A program made the position numbers and the translations under genes. From CAUZIB01 sp963578805 (lineage in GTDB: Bacteria > Acidobacteriota > Vicinamibacteria > Vicinamibacterales > UBA8438), in assembly GCA_963578805.1 (NCBI GenBank), contig CAUZDY010000006.1, positions 1-64,000 on the forward strand: 64,000 bases of DNA, written 5' to 3'. The notes under the pieces are model-generated. The model was not told the DNA's origin, searched no databases, and worked only from the letters and a program-made list of their open reading frames with translations. Of the stretch, positions 1 through 7,940 are shown in pieces (positions within the stretch are counted from its first letter, which is position 1; the number at the start of each line of letters is the position of its first letter).

Positions 1-107
1 AACCACCCAAGAACATGCACGCAACACCAGAAAATGTGCGATCGCCTCATGAAACGACAACGCCGATCCGATACACCTACGAGTTGACAACAAAACCACC
101 ACGCAAC

Positions 108-911
108 ATGGATACACACTCGATTCAGTGTCGACCCGCCGGTTGGTCGCAGTTCTCATCGTTGACTGTTTTAGTCGGCACGGTTCTCTTTGTCCTTTTC
201 GTCGGTGCGGTCACGGTCGGTGCGACTGCAGCGGACAACGTGAGTCTCAGGGGAAGCGCAGCTTCGCTGGACGAACAGAACAATCAGGCTGAACGTCACG
301 ACTTCACCTTCCTGCGTGAATCATCACAACTGCGCAGATTCGTCCGGGCGGGACTACTCGTCCCAGTCGGCGGCAGTCGAAACTACCGGCTTAAGGACGT
401 GTCCTTTCCGTATGCGCGACCGGAAGTTAAGCTGTTCATCGAACGTCTGTCGGAACAGTATCGCCGAGCCTGCGGCGAGCAACTAGTCATCACGAGCCTG
501 ACGCGTCCACTCGCGAACCAGCCGCGTAATGCATCACCTCGGTCGGTTCATCCCACCGGTATGGCCTTCGACGTGCGACGGCCCAATAACCCGACCTGCC
601 GGGGATGGCTGGAAAGCGTGCTGCTGTATCTGGAGGCGCAGTTGGTTATCGAAGCGACCCGGGAACGAGCCCCGCCACACTACCACGTGGCCGTCTTCGC
701 ACGGGACTATGCTGACTACGTCAAGTTACTCAAGACCCGATCCTCCTCGCCCACCAGCCAAAGTTACATCGTACGCCGGCGGGATACGCTTTGGAAGATC
801 GCAAGACGGCATGGCACGACACCCCCGAACATCCAAGGACTCAACGGTCTCAAATCTTCCCTGATCCGCCCTGGCCAGGTCCTCATACTGCCGCCCGGAA
901 CCGCAGAATAA
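108..911 (+). CDS. Membrane-anchored LAS-type peptidase-like protein (DUF5715) with LysM
   Basis: Probably a periplasmic, cell-wall-facing protein. Numbering from an alternative ATG at 15, residues 45-73 form one hydrophobic signal/anchor. The middle shows the LAS metallopeptidase layout: His179 and Asp186 in an HPTGMAFD motif, then His222/His224 in HYHV, which are the expected zinc ligands of D-Ala-D-Ala peptidase-type enzymes and DUF5715 proteins. Residues about 249-293 are a LysM domain (YIVRRRDTLWKIARRHG...RPGQVLILP) that should bind peptidoglycan. I prefer the ATG at 108 because the 31 residues before it are featureless, but neither start has a Shine-Dalgarno. Peptidase activity is inferred; a binding-only role is possible. 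Confidence 0.75.
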   Translation: MDTHSIQCRPAGWSQFSSLTVLVGTVLFVLFVGAVTVGATAADNVSLRGSAASLDEQNNQAERHDFTFLRESSQLRRFVRAGLLVPVGGSRNYRLKDVSFPYARPEVKLFIERLSEQYRRACGEQLVITSLTRPLANQPRNASPRSVHPTGMAFDVRRPNNPTCRGWLESVLLYLEAQLVIEATRERAPPHYHVAVFARDYADYVKLLKTRSSSPTSQSYIVRRRDTLWKIARRHGTTPPNIQGLNGLKSSLIRPGQVLILPPGTAE

Positions 912-1105
912 GGTTCGACGTCCCGCGCCGAAATTAGGACACGGGCACCGGAAAATAACTGAGAACGCTCATCCTTACCGAGAGCTTCTGGTTCGTGCTT
1001 TGACTTAACACCAGAGCCTCTGGCTCGCCCACGCGGTAGTGTATTATCCGATTACTACAGTTACATTGATCTTGACAGTCTGGACCGGGGTGCGGTGGTT
1101 TAACG

Positions 1106-1131
1106 CGTCCCGTTCCGGGACGATTAAATCG
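1106..1131. promoter_or_regulatory. Two abutting inverted repeats before msrB
   Basis: CGTCCC (1106-1111) and GGGACG (1117-1122) form a 6-bp stem with a 5-nt loop. CGATT-A-AATCG (1121-1131) follows directly and runs into the GTG start. This could be an operator or an mRNA hairpin near the ribosome site; function is unknown. Confidence 0.25.
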
Positions 1132-1559
1132 TGAACGAGACAATTAGCCCGCTCGAAAAGTCTCTAGAAGAATGGCAGGCACTGCTACCTGACGACGCCT
1201 ACCGAGTGCTCTTCAAGGAGGCGACCGAACCACCACGAACCAGCCCGTTGAACGATGAAAAAAGGGTCGGCACATACATTTGCGCCGCGTGCCACCTCCC
1301 TCTGTTCGAGTCGACAGCAAGATTCGACAGTGGCACAGGCTGGCCCAGTTTCTTTTCGGCGATCCAGGGTCGGGTCGAAACCAAAAGAGACTTCAAATTA
1401 ATTTTGCCGCGTGTCGAGTATCACTGCGTCCGGTGCGGAGGCCATCAAGGCCATGTCTTCCGTGATGGTCCGGCCCCAACGGGACAGCGGTATTGCAACA
1501 ACGGCCTGGCGCTCATGTTCATCCCGGCGGATGATAACCTCCCGGCACAACGCACCTGA
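1131..1559 (+). CDS. msrB: Peptide-methionine (R)-S-oxide reductase MsrB
   Basis: Reduces methionine-R-sulfoxide in oxidised proteins using thioredoxin. The 142-residue protein has the full MsrB signature: zinc pairs Cys51/Cys54 (CAAC) and Cys99/Cys102 (CVRC), the GTGWPSF substrate motif, GGHQGHVFRDGPAPTG, and catalytic Cys122 in RYCNN. Most MsrBs read RxCxNS; here the Ser is Gly. The length is typical of the single-domain enzyme and there is no signal peptide, so it should be cytoplasmic. The start is GTG with no clear Shine-Dalgarno and lies just after a pair of inverted repeats. It stands alone. Confidence 0.93.
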   Translation: MNETISPLEKSLEEWQALLPDDAYRVLFKEATEPPRTSPLNDEKRVGTYICAACHLPLFESTARFDSGTGWPSFFSAIQGRVETKRDFKLILPRVEYHCVRCGGHQGHVFRDGPAPTGQRYCNNGLALMFIPADDNLPAQRT

Positions 1560-2064
1560 CAACTGGCCGACGCTCGTCCTCCGAGTCCCCCGCGCAACCA
1601 ACAACAGCGGCGCATCGTTCCGCAGAGCGCTATTGAAGGAACTTGCCAAGGGCCAGCTCCAGAGGAAATGACGCCAGCGTCAGATGAGGGCGTTCACCAC
1701 GACCCTGCGGGCAGTCAGACGGTCGAACGATTGAAGTGCGAAAATCAGCTAGTCATCGGTCAAACGGTGAAATGAGAAGCGCGCAGATAACGTAGTCAAT
1801 CACACCGTATCAATACGGCATTCGATGGACATCGGCACAGACGAATCGAAGAGCCGAAGCAGCCGCTCGATCGCGCGATCGCCTCGGCAGGGCCGAGCCA
1901 TCTTGTCGCGGATGTCCGACTGGTCACAGCGGTATCTCGGCAGAGCGGCAGCTAGAGAATCGAGGTGAGATATGGGGCCTCCGATGATGGCATGCCGATG
2001 GACTCGTCGTCAGGCCCAAGCGTAGTTCGCCCACGAGGCGACCGTTTCTATGATTGTCTGTGGG
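1560..2064. other. Intergenic, nothing recognised
   Basis: About 500 bp between convergent msrB and the HupE-like gene. Short open frames here have no recognisable product. I see no tRNA, no clear terminator and no repeat. Confidence 0.5.
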
Positions 2065-3543
2065 TCAGGCGTCAGGCTTTACGCGAGCCGCCACGTCCCC
2101 ATCCTGTTCCATCTGGGGAAACACCAGCGACATGAGCCAAACGAGCAGGATGATGATCAGCACGAGCATCCCCCAGCGCATCACACTGGCCAACAGCGCC
2201 AGGTCGAACACGGGCACACGGGGTTGGAATTGGAACTGCATCAGCTGGCTGCCACGCTCGCTCATCCAGTGCCAAGCCGTGTGGGCGACAAGCGCCGACA
2301 CCAGTATGGTCCCGGCCCGCTCCGCCACGGCAAACCGAAAGAGCACCGACAGCATCGGTACCAACAACGCGATCACTAGCAGCTGTCCCAGCTCGACACC
2401 GACGTTAAAGGCAAGGAGAGACGTCAGAAGATGATCCCCCGCGAACTGGAGCGTTTCACGAAGGGCAAACGAGAATCCGAAGCCGTGCACCAGACCGAAC
2501 CCAAACGTAATCAACCATCGCCGTTTCAGCCTGACCCCGAGAATGTTCTCGAGCGCCATATAGACGATTGACACCGCGATCATCGTCTCGACGAGCGGTG
2601 GAAACCACAGGGCGTCCGGCGCGAAGTTGAAGGCCGACGCGATCAGCGTGACGGAATGGGCAACAGTGAACGACGTCACGATGGCGACGAGGGGCCTAAA
2701 ACGCCGAAATGGAATTACCAGACACGCGAGGAACAAGAGGTGGTCGACCCCGTCCAAGATGTGCTCAAAGCCGAGGTTAACGAAGCGCATCGCGGCCTGG
2801 TGCCAGCGCGGATCAAGCCGGACGAGTCCAGGGTTTCCTCGATACTCGAACGCTCGAACCGTGTCACCCGGAAGCACGAACCGCAGGACCGTCACTGTGC
2901 GCAAACCCAGACGCGCTAGCGTCGGGTCGATGGAAAAATTGGATTGGTCAGACCGGATCGGGTACTCGAACATGGCGTCTAACATCGCCTGCTGCCAGAA
3001 GATCTCGGTGTCGTCAGCAAGCGGTGGACCAGTGACATGGGCGAGTGCCCGATCGTAGGTCGCGAACGCCTGATCCGATGGAATTGAAGCGCGGACTGCG
3101 ACAAGTTGCTGTCCAGTGAGTGGAACATCATCCTCATAGAGCTCAAACTCGTTGGCGATCCATAGGTGGGCCGCATCCGCCAGTGCAGAATCAGCTTCAG
3201 CGATGTTCAGGTAGCCCGGACCGATTTGCGGAAACCGGACGTCCTGCATCGCAAAGAGCGGTACACGGACCAGGAGTCGTAGCGTCTGACCGGTAGGTTT
3301 GACTATGACCTGGACAAGGACGTCGGCCGGAATGTCATGCGCGCGCGTGCCCGAGGGCACGGTCAGGACCAACCCCAGGACCAGGAGGCCAAGAATTACC
3401 CACTGACCGGGTCGCCCTCTCCCCGTCGACCGCTTCTGTGGATCCTCGTAACCGCATGACCCGCGATGTGGATCGGACTGTCCGAGTGTCGAGACAGCCC
3501 GATCCACATAGCGCACAAGATTCGGCTGAAAACTTCGAGCCAT
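2065..3543 (-). CDS. HupE/UreJ-like membrane protein
   Basis: A 492-residue integral membrane protein of the HupE/UreJ_2 type. A signal-like hydrophobic segment lies at about 50-68, followed by an extracytoplasmic domain of about 200 residues beginning HDIPADVLVQ. The C-terminal half has six or seven membrane segments with the family motifs GFEHILDGVDHLLFL, SFTVAHSVTL and GLVHGFGFSFAL, rich in conserved His/Asp that fit a metal-related role. HupE/UreJ proteins are linked to nickel uptake, but this large form is usually annotated without a proven substrate and no nickel enzyme lies nearby. The 48-residue leader before the hydrophobic segment is odd. No Shine-Dalgarno is visible, but a promoter sits almost on the start codon, suggesting a near-leaderless transcript. 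Confidence 0.8.
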   Translation of the reverse strand: MARSFQPNLVRYVDRAVSTLGQSDPHRGSCGYEDPQKRSTGRGRPGQWVILGLLVLGLVLTVPSGTRAHDIPADVLVQVIVKPTGQTLRLLVRVPLFAMQDVRFPQIGPGYLNIAEADSALADAAHLWIANEFELYEDDVPLTGQQLVAVRASIPSDQAFATYDRALAHVTGPPLADDTEIFWQQAMLDAMFEYPIRSDQSNFSIDPTLARLGLRTVTVLRFVLPGDTVRAFEYRGNPGLVRLDPRWHQAAMRFVNLGFEHILDGVDHLLFLACLVIPFRRFRPLVAIVTSFTVAHSVTLIASAFNFAPDALWFPPLVETMIAVSIVYMALENILGVRLKRRWLITFGFGLVHGFGFSFALRETLQFAGDHLLTSLLAFNVGVELGQLLVIALLVPMLSVLFRFAVAERAGTILVSALVAHTAWHWMSERGSQLMQFQFQPRVPVFDLALLASVMRWGMLVLIIILLVWLMSLVFPQMEQDGDVAARVKPDA

Positions 3544-3557
3544 CTAAATTAATTGCA

Positions 3558-3586
3558 AGTATACTGAACAGGGCTTGAGGGCCCAA
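3558..3586 (-). promoter_or_regulatory. Candidate sigma-70 promoter for the HupE-like gene
   Basis: Read on the minus strand: -35 TTGGGC (3586-3581), a 17-nt spacer, and -10 TATACT (3563-3558). Transcription would begin near 3551, only about 8 nt before the ATG at 3543, which agrees with the lack of a Shine-Dalgarno. Confidence 0.4.
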
Positions 3587-3668
3587 GGCGCAGCCATTCC
3601 ATCCATACATAAGTGGTGTGCCTTGTGCTTGTGACGTCACAGACTAGGATGGACAAGGGAGGACCGGG

Positions 3669-4934
3669 ATGAATCGGAAACGAAACCTTCTCATCGGTTC
3701 ATCGCTGCTTGCGCTGATCATCGCCTGCGGCGTCGGACAAAGTGCGGTCGAAGATGCCGTAGAGGACAGCGCGGCGATGGGCGACGGACCGATGGTCCCG
3801 ATGTTCGAAGTCGACCCGTTGTGGCCGAAGAACCTCCCTGACCACTGGTTGATGGGCCCCACGATCGGTGTTGACGTCGACTCGACTGACACGATCTGGC
3901 TCGTGCATCGGAATACGCCGGATCAATTTGTCGCCCGTACGGAGATCGGTCTCGTACAAGATCCACCCGTCGCCGAGTGCTGCCAGCCAGGACCACCCGT
4001 CCTCGCGTTCGACCAGGAAGGGAATCTGGTCTACAGCTGGGGCGGACCTGGAACCGAGACCGGCGACTACTCGTGGCCGGAGTCCAACCACGGGATCACC
4101 ATCGACCACATGGACAACGTCTGGATCGGCGGCAACGGCGCATTAGACTCGCACGTGCTCAAGTTCACCAGGGATGGAACCTTCCTGATGCAGATCGGTA
4201 TCCCCGGCGCCAGGCAGACAGGCGAAGAGGACGGTCAGCCAATCTTGACTCGCGATAGCAATTCGATGGACAGCTACGGTCGCGTCGCAAAAATAGGGAT
4301 CGACCCCGAAGCCAACGAGGCGTACTTCGCAGACGGCTACTTCAACAAACGGGTAGCCGTAGTCGACGTCGACTCCGGAGAGCTCAAGCGGCACTGGGGC
4401 GCTTACGGAAACGTGCCGGATGACGACTATGATTTCGGCGGGCCGTATCAGCCAGGGAGCGAGCCATCACAACAGTTCCGTGGACCGGTGCACTGTTCAG
4501 AGATTTCGAACGACGGCTTGGTCTATGTCTGTGACCGCGCCGCCGACCGCATTCAGGTCTTTCAAAAGGACGGCACGTTCGTAGAGGAAGTCATCATCGC
4601 CCCGAACACGCTGGCACAGGGTTCGACCTGGGACATCGACTTCTCGCCCGATCCCGAGCAACAGTTCTTGTATCTCGCTGACGGGCAGAACATGAAGGTC
4701 TACATCATCGACCGCGAGTCGATGGAGGTCCTGACCGCGTTCGGTGACGGCGGGCGTCAGCCTGGCATGTTCTTCGCGGTGCACAGCATCGCCGTCGACA
4801 GCCACGGGAACATCTACACCACCGAAACCTACGAAGGGTCACGGATTCAAAAATTCGTCTATACAGGAATGGGTCCTATTCCCGCAGGAGCAGAAGGCAC
4901 AAACAGCCAGGGCGTGCTCTGGCCGACGAACTAG
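3669..4934 (+). CDS. NHL-repeat (six-bladed beta-propeller) lipoprotein
   Basis: A 421-residue exported protein. The N-terminus is a lipoprotein signal: positive MNRKR, a hydrophobic core, and the lipobox IIAC with acylated Cys20. After an acidic linker the body carries repeated NHL-like blades (IGVDVDSTDTIWLVHR, HGITIDHMDNVWIGGNG, GLVYVCDRAADRIQVFQKDG, HSIAVDSHGNIYTTETYEGSRIQKF). These resemble peptidylglycine amidating lyase-like propellers, but I cannot identify the catalytic residues, so binding or scaffolding is as likely. A strong GGGAGG at 3657-3662 supports this start. It is transcribed away from the HupE-like gene and appears monocistronic. Confidence 0.8.
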   Translation: MNRKRNLLIGSSLLALIIACGVGQSAVEDAVEDSAAMGDGPMVPMFEVDPLWPKNLPDHWLMGPTIGVDVDSTDTIWLVHRNTPDQFVARTEIGLVQDPPVAECCQPGPPVLAFDQEGNLVYSWGGPGTETGDYSWPESNHGITIDHMDNVWIGGNGALDSHVLKFTRDGTFLMQIGIPGARQTGEEDGQPILTRDSNSMDSYGRVAKIGIDPEANEAYFADGYFNKRVAVVDVDSGELKRHWGAYGNVPDDDYDFGGPYQPGSEPSQQFRGPVHCSEISNDGLVYVCDRAADRIQVFQKDGTFVEEVIIAPNTLAQGSTWDIDFSPDPEQQFLYLADGQNMKVYIIDRESMEVLTAFGDGGRQPGMFFAVHSIAVDSHGNIYTTETYEGSRIQKFVYTGMGPIPAGAEGTNSQGVLWPTN

Positions 4935-4972
4935 TAGCCTATATGGACTGAGTCACTGGCAACCCTCACACA

Positions 4973-5404
4973 TCAGGGCTTGATCCGATAACCGTCTGGG
5001 CTTGGCTCCCTGAAGGCATCGTGACATGACTGGCATGTCCCTTTCAGCGCTTGGAGTGCTGTCGAGGCGGCCTCCGCGTCCCGCTCTCCAGCGGCCATTC
5101 GGATCGGCGAGAGACCTTCACGTACCTGGCGTGCGTATCCCGCCGCCGCCTCGCTCCCCCGGGCGGTCCAGAACGCCTCCACCTGCTCGAACTGGGTCCT
5201 CAGTTTCCCAATATCCTCAGACAGTTCAGGCCAGTATCGCGCATCAATGTGCAGCTCGGCGTCACCCACCAGGAAGTTGATCTCGGTCATCGCCGCCCCA
5301 TACTCATCCTCCGTCAGCGCCGACTGCGACGCCCCCGTCGGAAGCGCACATACAAGCGCCGCACTCACCGCCACGACCAGCCTCTGTATCCGCATGGACA
5401 CCAT
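4973..5404 (-). CDS. Cytochrome c'-like haem protein
   Basis: A 143-residue periplasmic protein with an N-terminal signal peptide (RIQRLVVAVSAALVCALPTGAS) and one C-terminal haem c site, CQSCH, at 124-128, the placement typical of cytochrome c'/c-556 four-helix bundles. The helical region carries amphipathic segments such as LSEDIGKLRTQFEQVEAFW. Likely role: periplasmic electron transfer or gas/peroxide binding. The ATG at 5402-5404 overlaps the TAA stop of the decayed upstream frame (TAATG), suggesting former translational coupling; a second ATG three codons in (5395) is also possible. Neither start has an obvious Shine-Dalgarno. Confidence 0.8.
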   Translation of the reverse strand: MVSMRIQRLVVAVSAALVCALPTGASQSALTEDEYGAAMTEINFLVGDAELHIDARYWPELSEDIGKLRTQFEQVEAFWTARGSEAAAGYARQVREGLSPIRMAAGERDAEAASTALQALKGTCQSCHDAFREPSPDGYRIKP

Positions 5405-5839
5405 TATACGGCCACGGTCAGCTCGGAGCGCTGGATGTGGTCAAGAGATGCCGGCTTGTCGTCCTCAGGATGACCCTCACCCTGTGGGCCTCGCTGGTTA
5501 CCATTCAAGGTGTCGGCTTTCAGGGTGGTGAAACCGCGAGTTCTGACCAGTTTGATGTCGGTAGCCATATCGAACTTACCCTCGACTCCGACCGATTCGT
5601 CATCTGTCCTAATGTCGAGGGTGAAACCGGCGACGGTTTGACAACATGACGGGCGGGCGGGTGGCCTCAACGTGGTCTTCGGAGTACGGTATGAGAACGA
5701 GTTCTCCAGCTAGCTCAAGGTCGTGAGATTTGGCAGTCCCGATCTTAAATGTGGTGTCGGGTTCACAGTGCAGACCACTTGAGCGTCGTCTTGACCTGTG
5801 CCAGGCTCGACGGTAGGCTCGGTGCACCATCACCAACAT
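5404..5839 (-). pseudogene. Frameshifted gene remnant upstream of the cytochrome c'-like gene
   Basis: Two minus-strand frames appear to be one coding region broken by a frameshift near 5655-5670. The upstream part reads HCEPDTTFKIGTAKSHDLE...IPYSEDHVEATRPP. The downstream part continues from RPPARPSCCQTV to FDMATDIKLVRTRGFTTL and ends in a TAA that overlaps the cytochrome start. I do not recognise the family. The coupling and protein-like composition argue for a former gene, but the start is unclear and a sequencing error could equally explain the break. Confidence 0.35.
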
Positions 5840-5878
5840 TACGTGCCGGTGGCGTGTGAACCCCCGGGGAGCAGCGAT

Positions 5879-6916
5879 ATGAGATTAGGCGTCGCGCCAA
5901 TCGTTCTTGTCGTGGCGGCGGTGCTGACCGTCGGCATCGCAGCTACACCACAGTCGACTCCCGCCTCGGCTATGTCGACCGCCGCCCACGTCTTTCTGGA
6001 CACGCTCAGCCCGGAAAAGCGCGATACGGTGCTGTTCCCGTTTTACAGCGAAGACCGATTCGACTGGCACTTCATCCCCCGCGAGCGAAAGGGCCTTCCT
6101 TTCAAGCTGATGACGGAGGTGCAGCAAGATGCAGCACTTGGTTTGCTGCGGGCCAGCCTCAGCGAGGATGCCTACGACAAATCCCAAATGATCCGGGAGC
6201 TCGAGCTGATCCTGTTCGAACGCGAAGGTCGAGCGGACCGGGATCGTGATCTCTACTTCTTCATGATCTTCGGCGAGCCATCGTCTCAGGGTAAGTGGGG
6301 ATGGCGATACGAGGGCCACCACGTCTCGCAGAACTGGACAATCATCAACGGTCGTGCGGTGGCGAGCAGCCCGCAGTTCTTCGGGACGAACCCTGCACGG
6401 TTTCAGGACGACCACTCAGTGGAAACACGGATCCTTGCGGCCGAAGAGGACCAGGCCAGAGCCCTGCTGTTGTCCCTCTCACCCAGCCTGAGGTCCACGG
6501 CGGTCATCAGCGATGAAGCGCCTCGCGACATCTTGACGAGTAACGATCGGACGGCCTCGATGCAGGTGAACCGCGGCGTCGCGTTTGCGCAGCTGAGCAC
6601 GGAACAGCAAGGATTACTCTGGTCGCTTATCGAAAGATACGCCCAGGTCCAGCTCGCTCCGGTGGCCGCCGAGCGCCTGGAGAAGATTCACACCGCTGGT
6701 GTCGACACGATCCGATTCGCCTGGATGGGCGGGGTTGAGTTAGGGGATGGCCATTACTACCGTATCCAGGGCGCGACGTTCTTGATCGAGTACGACAACG
6801 TGCAAAATAACGCCAACCATGTACACACCGTTTGGCGTGATTTCGACGGGGACTTCGGTCGGGATCTACTCGCGTCACACTACGTGCGTGTTCCCCACCG
6901 ATGGGCAGGGGAGTAA
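5879..6916 (+). CDS. Exported DUF3500 protein
   Basis: A 345-residue protein with an N-terminal signal peptide (MRLGVAPIVLVVAAVLTVGIAATPQS) followed by a DUF3500 domain over almost the whole length: FLDTLSPEKRDTVLFPFYSEDRFDWHFIPRERKG near the start, FMIFGEPSSQGKWGWRYEGHHVSQNW in the middle, and a C-terminal block ending near HTVWRDFDGDFGRDLL. DUF3500 proteins are widespread and exported but have no established reaction; the clustered His and acidic residues would fit metal binding (inference). The ATG at 5879 is preferred over the upstream frame because of GGGGAG eight bases before it and because it opens the signal peptide. Confidence 0.85.
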   Translation: MRLGVAPIVLVVAAVLTVGIAATPQSTPASAMSTAAHVFLDTLSPEKRDTVLFPFYSEDRFDWHFIPRERKGLPFKLMTEVQQDAALGLLRASLSEDAYDKSQMIRELELILFEREGRADRDRDLYFFMIFGEPSSQGKWGWRYEGHHVSQNWTIINGRAVASSPQFFGTNPARFQDDHSVETRILAAEEDQARALLLSLSPSLRSTAVISDEAPRDILTSNDRTASMQVNRGVAFAQLSTEQQGLLWSLIERYAQVQLAPVAAERLEKIHTAGVDTIRFAWMGGVELGDGHYYRIQGATFLIEYDNVQNNANHVHTVWRDFDGDFGRDLLASHYVRVPHRWAGE

Positions 6917-6966
6917 AGCCTGGACGCTGCCGGTCAGAGTCCGTGCCACTGTTCACTACCTGATCA

Positions 6967-7381
6967 TTAGCCCGACCAGACATCGATTACACCCAGCGTC
7001 TTCGAGACCGATCCGACGATGGGAATAGCCAGGCAGGACTTTGCGCACAGTCGGCCGACCGATGCCCCGTCTGAGGTCTCAGAAATAATAACCGCGGGTC
7101 GGCCGCTGGCGAGCACGTCGCCAACGATCCTCTTCCCCGCGAATGGCGCCCTTAGTTTCGGAACCGGTAGGTCACAGCCACGCACCATATATGTGGCGAA
7201 GACGCCTCTTGCCGCCGTCGACAACGTAGACGCCGGCCGCGTCGTAATGGACTAGTGATGCCAGGCCGTTGATCACGCCCCTGAGGATTCCGTCGGCGCC
7301 ATCAGCATCGGTCGACAGACGAAGCGCATCAACCATGACGAGCGCTGCCTGTACTGCAGTGGCGTCAACTTTGGCCGGCGG
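6967..7381 (-). pseudogene. GAF-domain gene remnant, frameshifted and 5'-truncated
   Basis: On the minus strand the frame beginning just inside a stop at 7384-7382 reads VMVDALRLSTDADGADGI...SLVHYDAAGVYVVDGGKRRLR and halts at TGA. One base out of register the sequence continues RGCDLPVPKLRAPFAGKRI...SETSDGASVGRLCAKSCLAIPIVGS and ends at 6967. Together these make a typical GAF sensor domain (the AxVYVVDG strand, the KRIVGDVLASGRPAVI and LAIPIV segments). There is no start upstream and no output domain, so this is a tail fragment of a signalling protein with one frameshift near 7185-7200. Confidence 0.6.
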
Positions 7382-7495
7382 TCAACGCATCGGCACCCGT
7401 GTTTTATGGTGTTTCATGACCTAATCTTATCCAGGCGGACCGACGCGTTCGACTAATGCCGCAGGAGGCACATGGTAGACTGAGTGGCTTTTCGT

Positions 7496-7571
7496 GGTGA
7501 GTGTAGCTCAATGGTAGAGCACCGGACTGTGGCTCCGGATGTTGCGGGTTCGATCCCCGTCACTCACCCCA
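7496..7571 (+). tRNA. tRNA-His (GTG)
   Basis: Cloverleaf with acceptor GTGAGTG (7497-7503) pairing CACTCAC (7561-7567). The extra G(-1) at 7496, characteristic of tRNA-His, faces discriminator C7568. The anticodon loop CTGTGGC gives GTG. The T loop is TTCGATC and CCA is encoded at 7569-7571. Confidence 0.96.
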
Positions 7572-7940
7572 TCCCCACTCATCGCCGCCGCCATCTTGGT
7601 AGCCCCCACCTCTGTTGTATCTGGCAGCCACGTCGCGGCGGATTCGTCAGGGGTGAAGCGGCTGTCTCTTTTGCGTCAGATGGAGACCACGATGAACGGA
7701 CGATCATCACAGTCGAAGGACGGGCTCAGGTCGATGGCACCGTCGCGCGTGTGGGTCAGCGTTTGCTCGCGAGCGTCTCAAAGATGATGATGGACCGGTT
7801 CTTTGCGTGTCTGTCAAAAAAGGCCGTCGACAACTTAAGCTAAAGGTAACCGATCGCACGGCCCGGTTGTCACTCAAGGCTTGTGCTAATGTGAATTGAC
7901 GTACTTTACCCTAAACAAGACGCCCACACGACCACTACCT
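7572..7940. other. Intergenic, nothing recognised
   Basis: Between tRNA-His and the beta-propeller gene. Short open frames here look like chance. A TTG at 7896 could extend the next gene by 15 residues. Confidence 0.45.
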
